Shown here one piece after another: positions 6,798 through 13,009 of a stretch of DNA of 23,385 nucleotides (the stretch's first letter is position 1; each line of letters begins with the position of its first letter). The stretch comes from JBBCJM01 sp037190175 (GTDB lineage Bacteria; Pseudomonadota; Alphaproteobacteria; Rhodobacterales; Rhodobacteraceae): assembly GCA_037190175.1 (NCBI GenBank), contig JBBCJM010000257.1, positions 1 through 23,385 of the forward strand, read 5' to 3'. A program made the position numbers and the translations under genes. The notes below the pieces were generated by a model. The model was not told the origin of the DNA. It searched no databases and saw nothing but the letters and a program-made list of their open reading frames with translations.

Positions 6798-6829
6798 CCT
6801 TGCCTGTGGACCAGTCCACGGCGGCAAGG
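6798..6829 (-). promoter_or_regulatory. Inverted repeat overlapping the ribosome binding site of the 71-aa gene
   Basis: A 14-nt perfect palindrome GTGGACCAGTCCAC (6806-6819) sits inside a 7-bp outer repeat, CCTTGCC (6798-6804) and GGCAAGG (6823-6829). In the minus-strand mRNA the 3' arm GGCAAGG carries the AAGG of the AAGGAGG ribosome binding site, so the closed hairpin would hide part of it. The short repeat GAGG/CCTC at 6787-6798 offers an alternative fold. The palindrome alone could instead be a DNA operator. Confidence 0.4.
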
Positions 6830-6854
6830 ATGCCCCCCGGGCGGGGGAAATCAA
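6827..6854 (-). promoter_or_regulatory. Possible promoter for the 71-aa gene
   Basis: On the minus strand TTGATT (6854-6849) and CATCCT (6832-6827) are 16 nt apart. Transcription would start near 6820, at the edge of the GTGGACCAGTCCAC palindrome. The -10 match is modest, and the -35 overlaps the tail of the soxB terminator-like hairpin. Confidence 0.3.
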
Positions 6855-6866
6855 CCCCGCAGGGGT
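6848..6866 (-). terminator. Possible intrinsic terminator after soxB
   Basis: ACCCC and GGGGT (6854-6858 and 6862-6866) pair around a 3-nt loop. On the minus strand the hairpin is followed by TGATTT. It starts 21 nt after the soxB stop. The stem is short, so it may attenuate rather than end transcription. Confidence 0.4.
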
Positions 6867-6886
6867 CGGCGGGCGGCGGGCCGGGT

Positions 6887-8134
6887 TCAATGCGCCACTC
6901 CCGCCGCCACGCTTTCGTCGATGAAGCGCCCCTCGCGGAAGCGCCAGAGGTCGAACTCTGCGGCCAGCGGCCCGGGCTCGCCCCTGGCCATCAGCTCGGC
7001 CATGGCCCAGCCGGAGCCGGGGATCGCCTTGAACCCGCCGGTGCCCCAGCCGCAGTTGATGAAGCAGTTGCCCAGGGGGGTCTTCGAGATGATGGGGGAA
7101 CGGTCGCCCGTCATGTCCACGATCCCGCCCCATTGCCGCAGCATCTTCAGCCGCGAGAGCATCGGGAAGGTCTCGACCAGCGCCCGCAGGGTTTCCTCGA
7201 TATGGTGGAAGCTGCCGCGCTGGGTGAAGTTGTTGAACCCGTCGGTGCCGCCGCCGATCACCATCTCGCCCTTGTCGGACTGGCTCATGTAGCCGTGCAC
7301 GGTGTTGGCCATCACCACCACGTCCATGCAGGGCTTGATGGGTTCGCTGACCAGCGCCTGGAGCGCCAGGGATTCGATGGGCAGGCGGAACCCGGCCATG
7401 GCGGCCACCTGCCCGGAATGGCCGGCCACCACCAGCCCCAGCCTGTCGCAGCCGATGCGGCCGCGGGTGGTCTCCACCCCCGTCACCCGGCCGTCGGCCG
7501 AGGTCACTCCGGTGACCTCGCAGTTCTGGATGATGTGCATCCCCATCTGCGAACAGGCGCGCGCATAGCCCCAGGCCACCGCATCGTGCCGCGCGGTGCC
7601 GCCGCGGGCCTGGTAGAGCGCGCCCAGCACCGGATAGCGCGGCCCGTCGATCGAGATGATCGGCACCAGTTCCTTCACCCGCTCGGGCCCGATCCACTCG
7701 GTCTCCACCCCTTGCAGGCGGTTGGCGTGCACGGTGCGCAGATAGCCGCGCACCTCGTGCTGGGTCTGGGCCAGCATCAGGAGGCCCCGGGGGCTGAACA
7801 TGACGTTGTAGTTCAACTCCTGCGAAAGCGTCTCGTAGAGCGAGCGGGCCTTTTCGTAGATCGCCGCCGAGGGGTCCTGCAGGTAGTTCGAGCGGATGAT
7901 GGTGGTGTTGCGCCCGGTGTTGCCGCCGCCCAGCCAGCCCTTCTCGATCACCGCCACGTCGGTGATGCCGAAGTTCTTGCCCAGGTAATAGGCGGTGGCC
8001 AGCCCATGCCCCCCGGCCCCCACGATCACCACCTGGTAGCGGTCGCGCGGCAGGGGCGAGGCCCAGGCGCGTTCCCAGCCCAGATGATGGCGCAGCGCCT
8101 CGCGGGCGATGGCAAAGACCGAATAGCGGGTCAT
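6887..8134 (-). CDS. soxB: Sarcosine oxidase, beta subunit
   Basis: SoxB (415 residues) is the flavin-bearing catalytic subunit, binding FAD non-covalently and FMN covalently at the interface with SoxA. It oxidises sarcosine and reduces O2 to H2O2. Visible features are the FAD motif VVIVGAGGHGLATAYYL (residues 35-51), RNTTIIRSNYL (75-85) typical of the family, H183 in ARHDAVAWGYAR at the position of the FMN-linked histidine of characterised SoxB, and the C-terminal CGWGTGGFK. The ATG at 8134 is preceded by ACGGAGCG about 6 nt upstream and gives the usual length; the frame continues upstream but only as shadow. Normally soxD follows directly; here two small genes and a terminator intervene. 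Confidence 0.97.
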   Translation of the reverse strand: MTRYSVFAIAREALRHHLGWERAWASPLPRDRYQVVIVGAGGHGLATAYYLGKNFGITDVAVIEKGWLGGGNTGRNTTIIRSNYLQDPSAAIYEKARSLYETLSQELNYNVMFSPRGLLMLAQTQHEVRGYLRTVHANRLQGVETEWIGPERVKELVPIISIDGPRYPVLGALYQARGGTARHDAVAWGYARACSQMGMHIIQNCEVTGVTSADGRVTGVETTRGRIGCDRLGLVVAGHSGQVAAMAGFRLPIESLALQALVSEPIKPCMDVVVMANTVHGYMSQSDKGEMVIGGGTDGFNNFTQRGSFHHIEETLRALVETFPMLSRLKMLRQWGGIVDMTGDRSPIISKTPLGNCFINCGWGTGGFKAIPGSGWAMAELMARGEPGPLAAEFDLWRFREGRFIDESVAAGVAH

Positions 8135-8160
8135 CGGACGCTCCGTCAGGCTGCGGGCCG

Positions 8161-8173
8161 GGCGAGTCTCGCC
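8161..8173. promoter_or_regulatory. Palindrome in the soxB leader, possible operator
   Basis: GGCGAGTCTCGCC is a 13-nt perfect inverted repeat around one central base, between the predicted soxB promoter and its ATG. A second pairing, CCCC/GGGG around GTTCAT, lies next to it (about 8175-8192). It could bind a repressor or fold in RNA. Confidence 0.3.
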
Positions 8174-8199
8174 GGCCCCCCGTTCATGGGGCGGGCGCG

Positions 8200-8228
8200 A
8201 GATTGGCCCAAGGCGGAAAGCGGCGCAA
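8200..8228 (-). promoter_or_regulatory. Predicted promoter for soxB
   Basis: On the minus strand TTGCGC (8228-8223) is followed after 17 nt by CAATCT (8205-8200), about 59 nt before the soxB start. The divergent ccmI gene begins at 8351, so this 216-nt intergenic region probably serves both directions. Confidence 0.4.
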
Positions 8229-8350
8229 CCGGGCGAATTGCGACATGAAGGCCGCGCCCGGCTGCGACCCGATGTCCGCGCCTTTCCCCGGGCTTTCGCC
8301 GCGGGGCGCGAGCGACTATGTGCAGGGCCGAGACAGCGAAGGGGCCGGGG

Positions 8351-9571
8351 ATGTTCTGGACAGCGGCGGCGGCGATGGCGGGGGCGGTGACGCTGATCCT
8401 CGTGCTGGCGCTGCGGCGGGGCGGGGCGGCGGCGCCCTCGGCCCCCGACAGCACGGTCTATCGCGCGCAACTGGCCGAGATCGAGCGCGACGTCGCCCGC
8501 GGCACGGTGAGCCCCGAGGAAGGCCAGCGCCTGCGGGCCGAGGTGGCGCGGCGGCTCCTGGAGGCCGACCGGCAGGCCAAGGCGGGCGCGGGCCCCGGCA
8601 CCCGCGGGCCGGTGGTGGCGGGCGCGGCGGTGGCGGCCGTGCTGCTGCTGGCCGGCGGCGCGCTGACCTATCTGGAACTCGGCGCCCCCGGCTATCCCGA
8701 CCTGCCGCATTCGCTGCGGCTGGCCGAGGCGCGCAACCTTCACGCCGCCCGCCCGACCCAGGCCGAGGCCGAGGCGCGCGCCCCCGCACCCGTCCGCCCC
8801 GAGGCCGACCCCGCCTATCTGGCGCTGATGGAGCAGCTGCGCGCCCGGCTGGCCGAGGTGCCCGACGATCCGCAGGGGCTGGCGCTGCTGGCCGAGCACG
8901 AGGCGCGGCTGGGCAACCTTGCCGCCGCGCGGGCGGCGCAGGAGCGGCTGATCGCGGTCAAGGGGCCGCAGGCCACCGCCGCCGACCATGTGTTCCTGGC
9001 CCAGATCATGCTGCAGGCCGCCGGGGGCTCCATCAGCGTCGAGGCCGAGGCGGCGCTGGAGCGCGCGCTGGCGCTGGACCCCAACCAGCCCGATGCGCTC
9101 TTCGTCATGGGGCTGGCGCGGATGCAGGTGGGCCGGCCCGACCTCGGCTTCCGCCACTGGCAGCGGTACTTGCAGGTCGCGCCCGCCGACAGCCCCTGGC
9201 AGGCCGAGGTGCGCCGGGGGATCGCGCAGCTGGCCGCGGTGGCCGGGGTGCCGCAGTACCAGCCGCCCCCCCTGCCCGCCGCCCCTCCCCTCGCCGGCCC
9301 CTCGGCCGCCGAGATCGAGGCGGCGCGCGAGATGGACCCGGAAGCGCAGGCCGAGATGGTGCGCGGCATGGTCGAGGGGCTGGCCGAACGGCTGGCGACC
9401 CAGGGCGGCACCGCCGAGGAATGGGCGCGGCTGATCGGCGCGCTGGGGGTGCTGGGCGAGACCGAGCGGGCGCGGGCCATCTGGGGCGAGGCGCAAGGCA
9501 GGTTCGCCGGCCGCGCCGCCGACCTCGCCACGATCCGCGCCGCGGCAGTCCAGGCCGGGGTGGCGGAGTGA
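8351..9571 (+). CDS. ccmI: Cytochrome c-type biogenesis protein CcmI (CycH)
   Basis: CcmI (406 residues) is an inner-membrane part of the System I cytochrome c maturation machinery that presents apocytochrome c to the heme ligation complex. Features: TM1 at residues 3-21 (WTAAAAMAGAVTLILVLAL), a cytoplasmic loop with YRAQLAEIERDVARG typical of the family, TM2 at about 88-106, the LGAPGYPDLP motif just after it, and a periplasmic TPR-rich domain (for example ALERALALDPNQPDALFVMGL). I chose the ATG at 8351, with GAAGGGG upstream and a hydrophobic start; an ATG at 8318 would add 11 polar residues. Its TGA overlaps the GTG start of ruvX. No other ccm gene is in the window. Confidence 0.93.
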   Translation: MFWTAAAAMAGAVTLILVLALRRGGAAAPSAPDSTVYRAQLAEIERDVARGTVSPEEGQRLRAEVARRLLEADRQAKAGAGPGTRGPVVAGAAVAAVLLLAGGALTYLELGAPGYPDLPHSLRLAEARNLHAARPTQAEAEARAPAPVRPEADPAYLALMEQLRARLAEVPDDPQGLALLAEHEARLGNLAAARAAQERLIAVKGPQATAADHVFLAQIMLQAAGGSISVEAEAALERALALDPNQPDALFVMGLARMQVGRPDLGFRHWQRYLQVAPADSPWQAEVRRGIAQLAAVAGVPQYQPPPLPAAPPLAGPSAAEIEAAREMDPEAQAEMVRGMVEGLAERLATQGGTAEEWARLIGALGVLGETERARAIWGEAQGRFAGRAADLATIRAAAVQAGVAE

Positions 9572-10041
9572 GCGACCTTTCGGCCCTGGCCGACCTGCCC
9601 CCCGGCCGGCCGCTGATCGGGCTGGACCTCGGCACCCGCACCATCGGCCTGGCGCTGTCGGACCGGCTGCGCCGCATCGCCTCGCCGCTGCACACGCTGC
9701 GGCGCGAGAAGTTCACAGTGGACGCCGCGGCGATCCTGGCGCTGGCGGCCGAGCGCGAGGCGGCGGGCTTCGTACTGGGCCTGCCGGTCAACATGGACGG
9801 GACCGAGGGGCCGCGGGCGCAATCGACCCGCGCCTTCGCCCGCAACCTGTCCGCGCTCACCCCCCTGCCCGTCGCCTTCTGGGACGAAAGGCTCAGCACC
9901 GTGGCGGCGGAACGGGCGCTTCTGGAGGCGGATCTGTCGCGAAAGCGTCGCGCCGAGGTGATCGACGCGGTGGCGGCCGGCTATATCCTGCACGGCGCGC
10001 TGGACCGGCTGGCGCATATGAGGCGCGAGGACGGGCCGTGA
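9568..10041 (+). CDS. ruvX: Putative Holliday junction resolvase / pre-16S rRNA nuclease YqgF
   Basis: This 157-residue RNase H-like protein belongs to the YqgF/RuvX family, implicated in 16S rRNA 5' maturation and proposed as a resolvase. Motifs: GLDLGTRTIGLALSD (residues 18-32, first acidic residue of the active site), GLPVNMDGTEGPRA (about 74-87), FWDERLSTVAAE (about 106-117) and EVIDAVAAGYIL near the C-terminus. The start is a GTG at 9568 overlapping the ccmI stop as GTGA, so translation is likely coupled. Its own stop overlaps the GTG of the next gene in the same way. Confidence 0.93.
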   Translation: MSDLSALADLPPGRPLIGLDLGTRTIGLALSDRLRRIASPLHTLRREKFTVDAAAILALAAEREAAGFVLGLPVNMDGTEGPRAQSTRAFARNLSALTPLPVAFWDERLSTVAAERALLEADLSRKRRAEVIDAVAAGYILHGALDRLAHMRREDGP

Positions 10042-10292
10042 AGGACGGGGCCAAGCCCCCAGAGGGCGACGAGATCTGGCGGCGCGACGAGGTGGAAAGC
10101 CCCTGCGTCAAGATCTGCGTCATCCATCCGGCCGAGGGGCTCTGCGTCGGCTGCCTGCGCACGCTGGACGAGATCGCCCGCTGGGGCGGCATGACCCCCG
10201 CCGAGCGCCGCACGGTGACGGCCGCCCTGCCCTCGCGCGCGCCGCGGCTGACCCGCCGCCGCGGGGGACGGGCCGCCCGGCTGGAGGGCTAG
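10038..10292 (+). CDS. DUF1289 family protein, predicted metal or Fe-S binding
   Basis: This 84-residue protein carries the DUF1289 core SPCVKICVIHPAEGLCVGCL, with four cysteines (C23, C27, C36, C39) that suit a metal or Fe-S site, followed by RTLDEIARWGGMTPAERR, the usual continuation. Biochemical function is unknown. It starts with GTG at 10038, sharing GTGA with the ruvX stop. The C-terminal 15-20 residues are Arg-rich and probably disordered. Confidence 0.88.
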   Translation: MKDGAKPPEGDEIWRRDEVESPCVKICVIHPAEGLCVGCLRTLDEIARWGGMTPAERRTVTAALPSRAPRLTRRRGGRAARLEG

Positions 10293-10332
10293 GGCGGAAT
10301 TCGCGGTTGTCGCTGCGATGCGGCAAGGGGGC

Positions 10333-10361
10333 TTGCGGCGCGCGGGCATCGCGCTTAGGTT
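10333..10361 (+). promoter_or_regulatory. Predicted promoter for the MFS exporter
   Basis: TTGCGG (10333-10338) is followed after 17 nt by TAGGTT (10356-10361). The leader to the ATG at 10412 would be about 45 nt. It lies in the 119-nt gap after the DUF1289 gene. Confidence 0.4.
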
Positions 10362-10411
10362 CCCCGGCCCGGCCCCTTCCGCCGGCCCTCCCCTCCATCT
10401 GGAAATCCCCC

Positions 10412-11638
10412 ATGTCCGCTTCCCCCTCCGGCCTCATGCGCACGGCGCTGATCCTGGGGCTTCTCTCCTGCGTCGGGCCCTTCGCCATCGACATGTACCT
10501 GCCGGCGATGCCGGCCATCGCCACGGGGCTGGGCGCCAGCGTGGGCCAGACCCAAGCCACGATCACCGCCTATTTCCTGGCCTTCGGGGTTGCGCAGCTT
10601 CTCTACGGCCCCTGGGCCGACCAGGCGGGGCGCAAGCCGCCGCTCTATGCGGGCCTGGGCGTCTTCATGCTGGGCTCGGGCCTCTGCACGCTGGCCCCGA
10701 GCGTGGAGTGGCTGATTGCCGGCCGGATGGTGCAGGGGCTGGGCGGCGCCGCGCTGATGGTGGTGCCCCGCGCGATCATCCGCGACACCCACCGGGGGCC
10801 CGAGGCCACGCGGCTGATGGCGGCGGTGATGCTGGTGATCTCGGTCTCGCCCATGCTGGCGCCGCTGGCCGGCGCGGGGCTGATGCTGGTGGCCGACTGG
10901 CGGGCGATCTTCGGCTTCCTGCTGGCCGCCGGGGTGGTCTCGCTGGCCGTCCTGCACCTCGGCCAGCCCGAGACGCTGGCCCCCACCGACCGCCGCCCGG
11001 TGAACCTGCGCGCCACGCTGGCCGGGCTGCGCCGCCTGCTGACCGACCGCGGCTTCATGGCGCTGACCTTCTTGGGCGGCTTCGCCATGGCCTCGTTCTT
11101 CGTCTTCATCGCCTCGGCGCCCTTCGTCTATCAGGCGAGCTTCGGGTTGAGCCCCACCGGCTTCTCCGCCGCCTTCGCGGTGAACGCCATCGGCTTCTTC
11201 TCCGCCTCGCAGATGGCCGGCCCCTTGGGCGCGCGCTTCGGCTCGGCCCGGGTGATGGCGCTGGCGACGCTGGGCTTCGCGGCGGCCACGCTGGCGCTGT
11301 TCCTGCTGGGCCTCGCCGGTCTGGGAACGCTGGTGGTCTGCGTGGCCGGGCTCTTCGTGGCCAATGCCTTCCTCGGGCTGGTGATCCCCACCGCCATGGT
11401 GCTGGCGCTGGAGGAGCACGGGGCCATCGCGGGCCTCGCCTCCTCGCTGGGCGGCACCTTGCAGATGCTCGCGGGGGGCGCGATGATCGTGGCGGCCGGG
11501 CCGTTCTTCGACGGCAGCGTGCTGCCGATGCTGGCGGCCATCGCGCTCTGCGGGGTGCTGGCGCTGGGGCTGAGCCGGCTGGTGCCGCCGGCCGCCGCGG
11601 CGCAGCCCGCGGCCGCGCTCAGGCCGCCAGCGCGGTGA
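10412..11638 (+). CDS. MFS drug-resistance transporter, Bcr/CflA family
   Basis: This 408-residue inner-membrane protein looks like a 12-helix major facilitator antiporter of the Bcr/CflA (DHA1) group. The start MSASPSGLMRTALILGLLSCVGPFAIDMYLPAMPAI contains FAIDMYLPAMP, the group's hallmark in TM1. Motif A appears as GPWADQAGRKPPLY between TM2 and TM3, and VQGLGGAALMVVPRAIIRD fits TM4 with its Arg. A central cytoplasmic loop (about residues 185-210) separates the two halves. The substrate cannot be read from sequence; bicyclomycin, sulfonamide or amino-acid-derived compounds are known for relatives. The ATG at 10412 is chosen by homology; the ribosome binding site is weak. Its 3' end overlaps the convergent dusA gene by 20 nt. 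Confidence 0.9.
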   Translation: MSASPSGLMRTALILGLLSCVGPFAIDMYLPAMPAIATGLGASVGQTQATITAYFLAFGVAQLLYGPWADQAGRKPPLYAGLGVFMLGSGLCTLAPSVEWLIAGRMVQGLGGAALMVVPRAIIRDTHRGPEATRLMAAVMLVISVSPMLAPLAGAGLMLVADWRAIFGFLLAAGVVSLAVLHLGQPETLAPTDRRPVNLRATLAGLRRLLTDRGFMALTFLGGFAMASFFVFIASAPFVYQASFGLSPTGFSAAFAVNAIGFFSASQMAGPLGARFGSARVMALATLGFAAATLALFLLGLAGLGTLVVCVAGLFVANAFLGLVIPTAMVLALEEHGAIAGLASSLGGTLQMLAGGAMIVAAGPFFDGSVLPMLAAIALCGVLALGLSRLVPPAAAAQPAAALRPPAR

Positions 11639-12593
11639 CCTCGGCCAGCGCGGCGTCGTAGACGGCAAGCCCCCCGCGCGCCCCTTCCGACAGCCGCCGC
11701 CGCCAGGCCCGCGCCCCGGGCCGGCCGGCGAAGAGGCCCAGCATGTGGCGGGTGACCTCGTGCATCCGCCCGCCCGCGGCGATATGGGCGGCGATATAGG
11801 GGCGCATCCCGGCCGCGACCTGCCAGGGCGAGGGCGCATGATCCTCTCCCCACAGCGCATCGGCGCCCGAGAGCACCGACCAGGGGTCGTGATAGGCCGC
11901 CCGGCCCAGCATCACCCCGTCCAGCCCCGCGGCCAGCAGCGCGCGCACCCGGTCCAGCGAGGCGACGCCGCCGTTCAGGCAGATGGTCAGCTCCGGGAAC
12001 CGCGCCTTCATCCGCAGCACCAGGTCGTGGTCCAGCGGCGGGATCTCGCGGTTCTCCTTGGGCGACAGCCCCTGCAGCCAGGCCTTGCGGGCATGGACGA
12101 TGAAATGGGTGACGCCCGCCCCCGCCACCGTCTCGATGAAGCGGGGCAGCGCCAGTTCGGGGTCCTGGTCGTCCACCCCGATCCGGCATTTCACCGTCAC
12201 CGGCGCCGCACTTTCCGCCGCCATCGCCGCCACGCAGTCCGCGACCAGCCCCGGCCGCTCCATCAGCACCGCGCCGAAACAGCCCGACTGCACCCGGTCG
12301 GAGGGGCAGCCGCAGTTCAGGTTGAGCTCGTCATGGCCCCAGTCCCGGGCGATCGCCGTGGCCGCCGCCAGCTCGCGGGGGTCCGAGCCGCCCAGCTGCA
12401 GCGCCACCGGATGCTCGACGGGATCGAAGTCCAGCAGCCGCGCCCGCGGCCCGTGGATGACGGCCGGCGCGGTGAGCATCTCGGTATAAAGCATCGCCCG
12501 CCGGCTCATGCGGCGATGGAACACCCGGCAATGCCGGTCGGTCCAGTCCATCATGGGCGCCACGGACAATCTATAGGATTGATATTTCGTCAT
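11619..12593 (-). CDS. dusA: tRNA-dihydrouridine(20/20a) synthase DusA
   Basis: DusA (324 residues) is an FMN enzyme that reduces uridine in the tRNA D-loop to dihydrouridine using NADPH. Motifs: LSVAPMMDWTDRHCR (residues 9-23), the block NLNCGCPSDRVQSGCFGAVLM (91-111) with catalytic acid Cys105, VTKCRIGVDD-like VKCRIGVDD, ICLNGGVAS and GVMLGRAAYHDPW for the flavin phosphate. SVAPMMDWTD marks DusA rather than DusB/C. I chose ATG 12593. No Shine-Dalgarno precedes it, but a 14-codon leader ORF with its own site ends in TGA overlapping this ATG. An in-frame ATG at 12611 is an alternative. The first codons are AT-rich compared with the rest. Confidence 0.92.
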   Translation of the reverse strand: MTKYQSYRLSVAPMMDWTDRHCRVFHRRMSRRAMLYTEMLTAPAVIHGPRARLLDFDPVEHPVALQLGGSDPRELAAATAIARDWGHDELNLNCGCPSDRVQSGCFGAVLMERPGLVADCVAAMAAESAAPVTVKCRIGVDDQDPELALPRFIETVAGAGVTHFIVHARKAWLQGLSPKENREIPPLDHDLVLRMKARFPELTICLNGGVASLDRVRALLAAGLDGVMLGRAAYHDPWSVLSGADALWGEDHAPSPWQVAAGMRPYIAAHIAAGGRMHEVTRHMLGLFAGRPGARAWRRRLSEGARGGLAVYDAALAEVTALAA

Positions 12594-12634
12594 TTTGCGT
12601 TTTCGGTGCATTGAAGCGTGGGCAGGTTCGCCAT
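12590..12634 (-). CDS. Candidate 14-codon leader ORF coupled to dusA
   Basis: On the minus strand an ATG at 12634 encodes MANLPTLQCTENAK and then TGA at 12592-12590, which overlaps the dusA ATG at 12593 as ATGA. An AAGGGAG sequence lies 5 nt before the leader ATG, a good ribosome binding site, whereas dusA itself has none. This suggests dusA is translated by reinitiation after the leader. The peptide matches no family I know. It could be chance: the ORF is only 45 nt. Confidence 0.4.
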   Translation of the reverse strand: MANLPTLQCTENAK

Positions 12635-12824
12635 CTACGCTCCCTTGTACGCCCCGTTTCGCCGCCTTTCGATCCCTGACTGCACACAGATCTGACTGGA
12701 GCGATCCTGATGCTGAAACGACCCCAGCCAAAACCGCCCAGCGGCGCACTGGATTCTGGTGGGCTTGTGGTGAGCAACCCGGTTTCAGGATCTCACCAAC
12801 TCATACCTAAGCTCTTGATTTTAT
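12635..12824. other. Lower-GC intergenic stretch between dusA leader and tRNA-Arg
   Basis: This stretch is visibly poorer in GC than its surroundings. Open frames on both strands through it lack ribosome binding sites and one runs antisense through the tRNA, so I call no gene. It contains the inverted repeat GATCCTGA (12703-12710) and TCAGGATC (12785-12792), 74 nt apart, and a small hairpin at 12730-12744. It should hold the dusA promoter and the 3' trailer of the tRNA transcript. Confidence 0.4.
12730..12744 (-). terminator. Possible terminator for the tRNA-Arg transcript
   Basis: On the minus strand CCGC (12744-12741) pairs with GCGG (12737-12734) around TGG, followed by TTTT (12733-12730). 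It lies about 80 nt beyond the tRNA 3' end. The stem is only 4 bp, so support is modest. Confidence 0.3.
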
Positions 12825-12901
12825 TGGCGCACCCGACAGGATTCGAACCTGTGACCTCTGCCTTCGGAGGGCAGCACTCTATCCAGCTGAGCTACGGGTG
12901 C
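12825..12901 (-). tRNA. tRNA-Arg (anticodon CCG)
   Basis: The 77-nt cloverleaf folds completely: acceptor GCACCCG/CGGGTGC, D-stem GCTC/GAGT, anticodon stem CTGCC/GGCAG with loop CTCCGAA (anticodon CCG, reading CGG codons), T-arm ACAGG TTCGAAT CCTGT, discriminator G and an encoded CCA (12827-12825). It should serve the CGG codons that are frequent in this GC-rich genome. No integrase or duplicated 3' end was seen nearby. Confidence 0.97.
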
Positions 12902-12912
12902 AGCGTTCGCGG

Positions 12913-12941
12913 GTGATAGGGCAAAGCGCGGGCGGGGGCAA
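12913..12941 (-). promoter_or_regulatory. Predicted promoter for tRNA-Arg
   Basis: On the minus strand TTGCCC (12941-12936) and TATCAC (12918-12913) are exactly 17 nt apart, ending 11 nt before the tRNA 5' end. The -35 box abuts the hairpin repeat at 12940-12960. Confidence 0.45.
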
Positions 12942-12960
12942 GGGGGGCAGCGCCCCTCTT
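12940..12960. repeat. Second partial copy of the GC-rich intergenic hairpin
   Basis: AAGGGGGGC (12940-12948) pairs with GCCCCTCTT (12952-12960), with one G-T wobble, around AGC. The sequence AAGGGGGGCAGCGCCCC closely resembles the modules at 771-858. It lies between the tRNA promoter and the first sulfotransferase gene. Confidence 0.4.
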
Positions 12961-13009
12961 GACCTCGGCCGGCCAGGCGGGCAGGACCCCATGGGTCAGA
13001 GAGGTTGCC

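Noticed and set aside
8135..8199. Glycine riboswitch upstream of soxB
   Set aside because: Sarcosine oxidation yields glycine, so I looked for the conserved glycine aptamer core, but the leader is too short and shows only simple hairpins.
8135..9496. Upstream extension of the soxB frame across ccmI
   Set aside because: It is antisense to ccmI and its translation is low-complexity; family length and GGAG site support the start at 8134.
10318..11661. Second long plus-strand frame across the MFS gene
   Set aside because: Its translation is Gly/Arg/His-rich without hydrophobic helices, whereas the other frame encodes a typical 12-helix transporter.
12571..12777. Minus-strand 68-codon frame upstream of dusA
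   Set aside because: It overlaps the dusA start in another frame, lacks a ribosome binding site and has no recognisable features.
12710..12916. 68-codon plus-strand frame containing HPTGFEPVTSAFGG
   Set aside because: This is the well-known false protein produced by translating the antisense of a tRNA gene.
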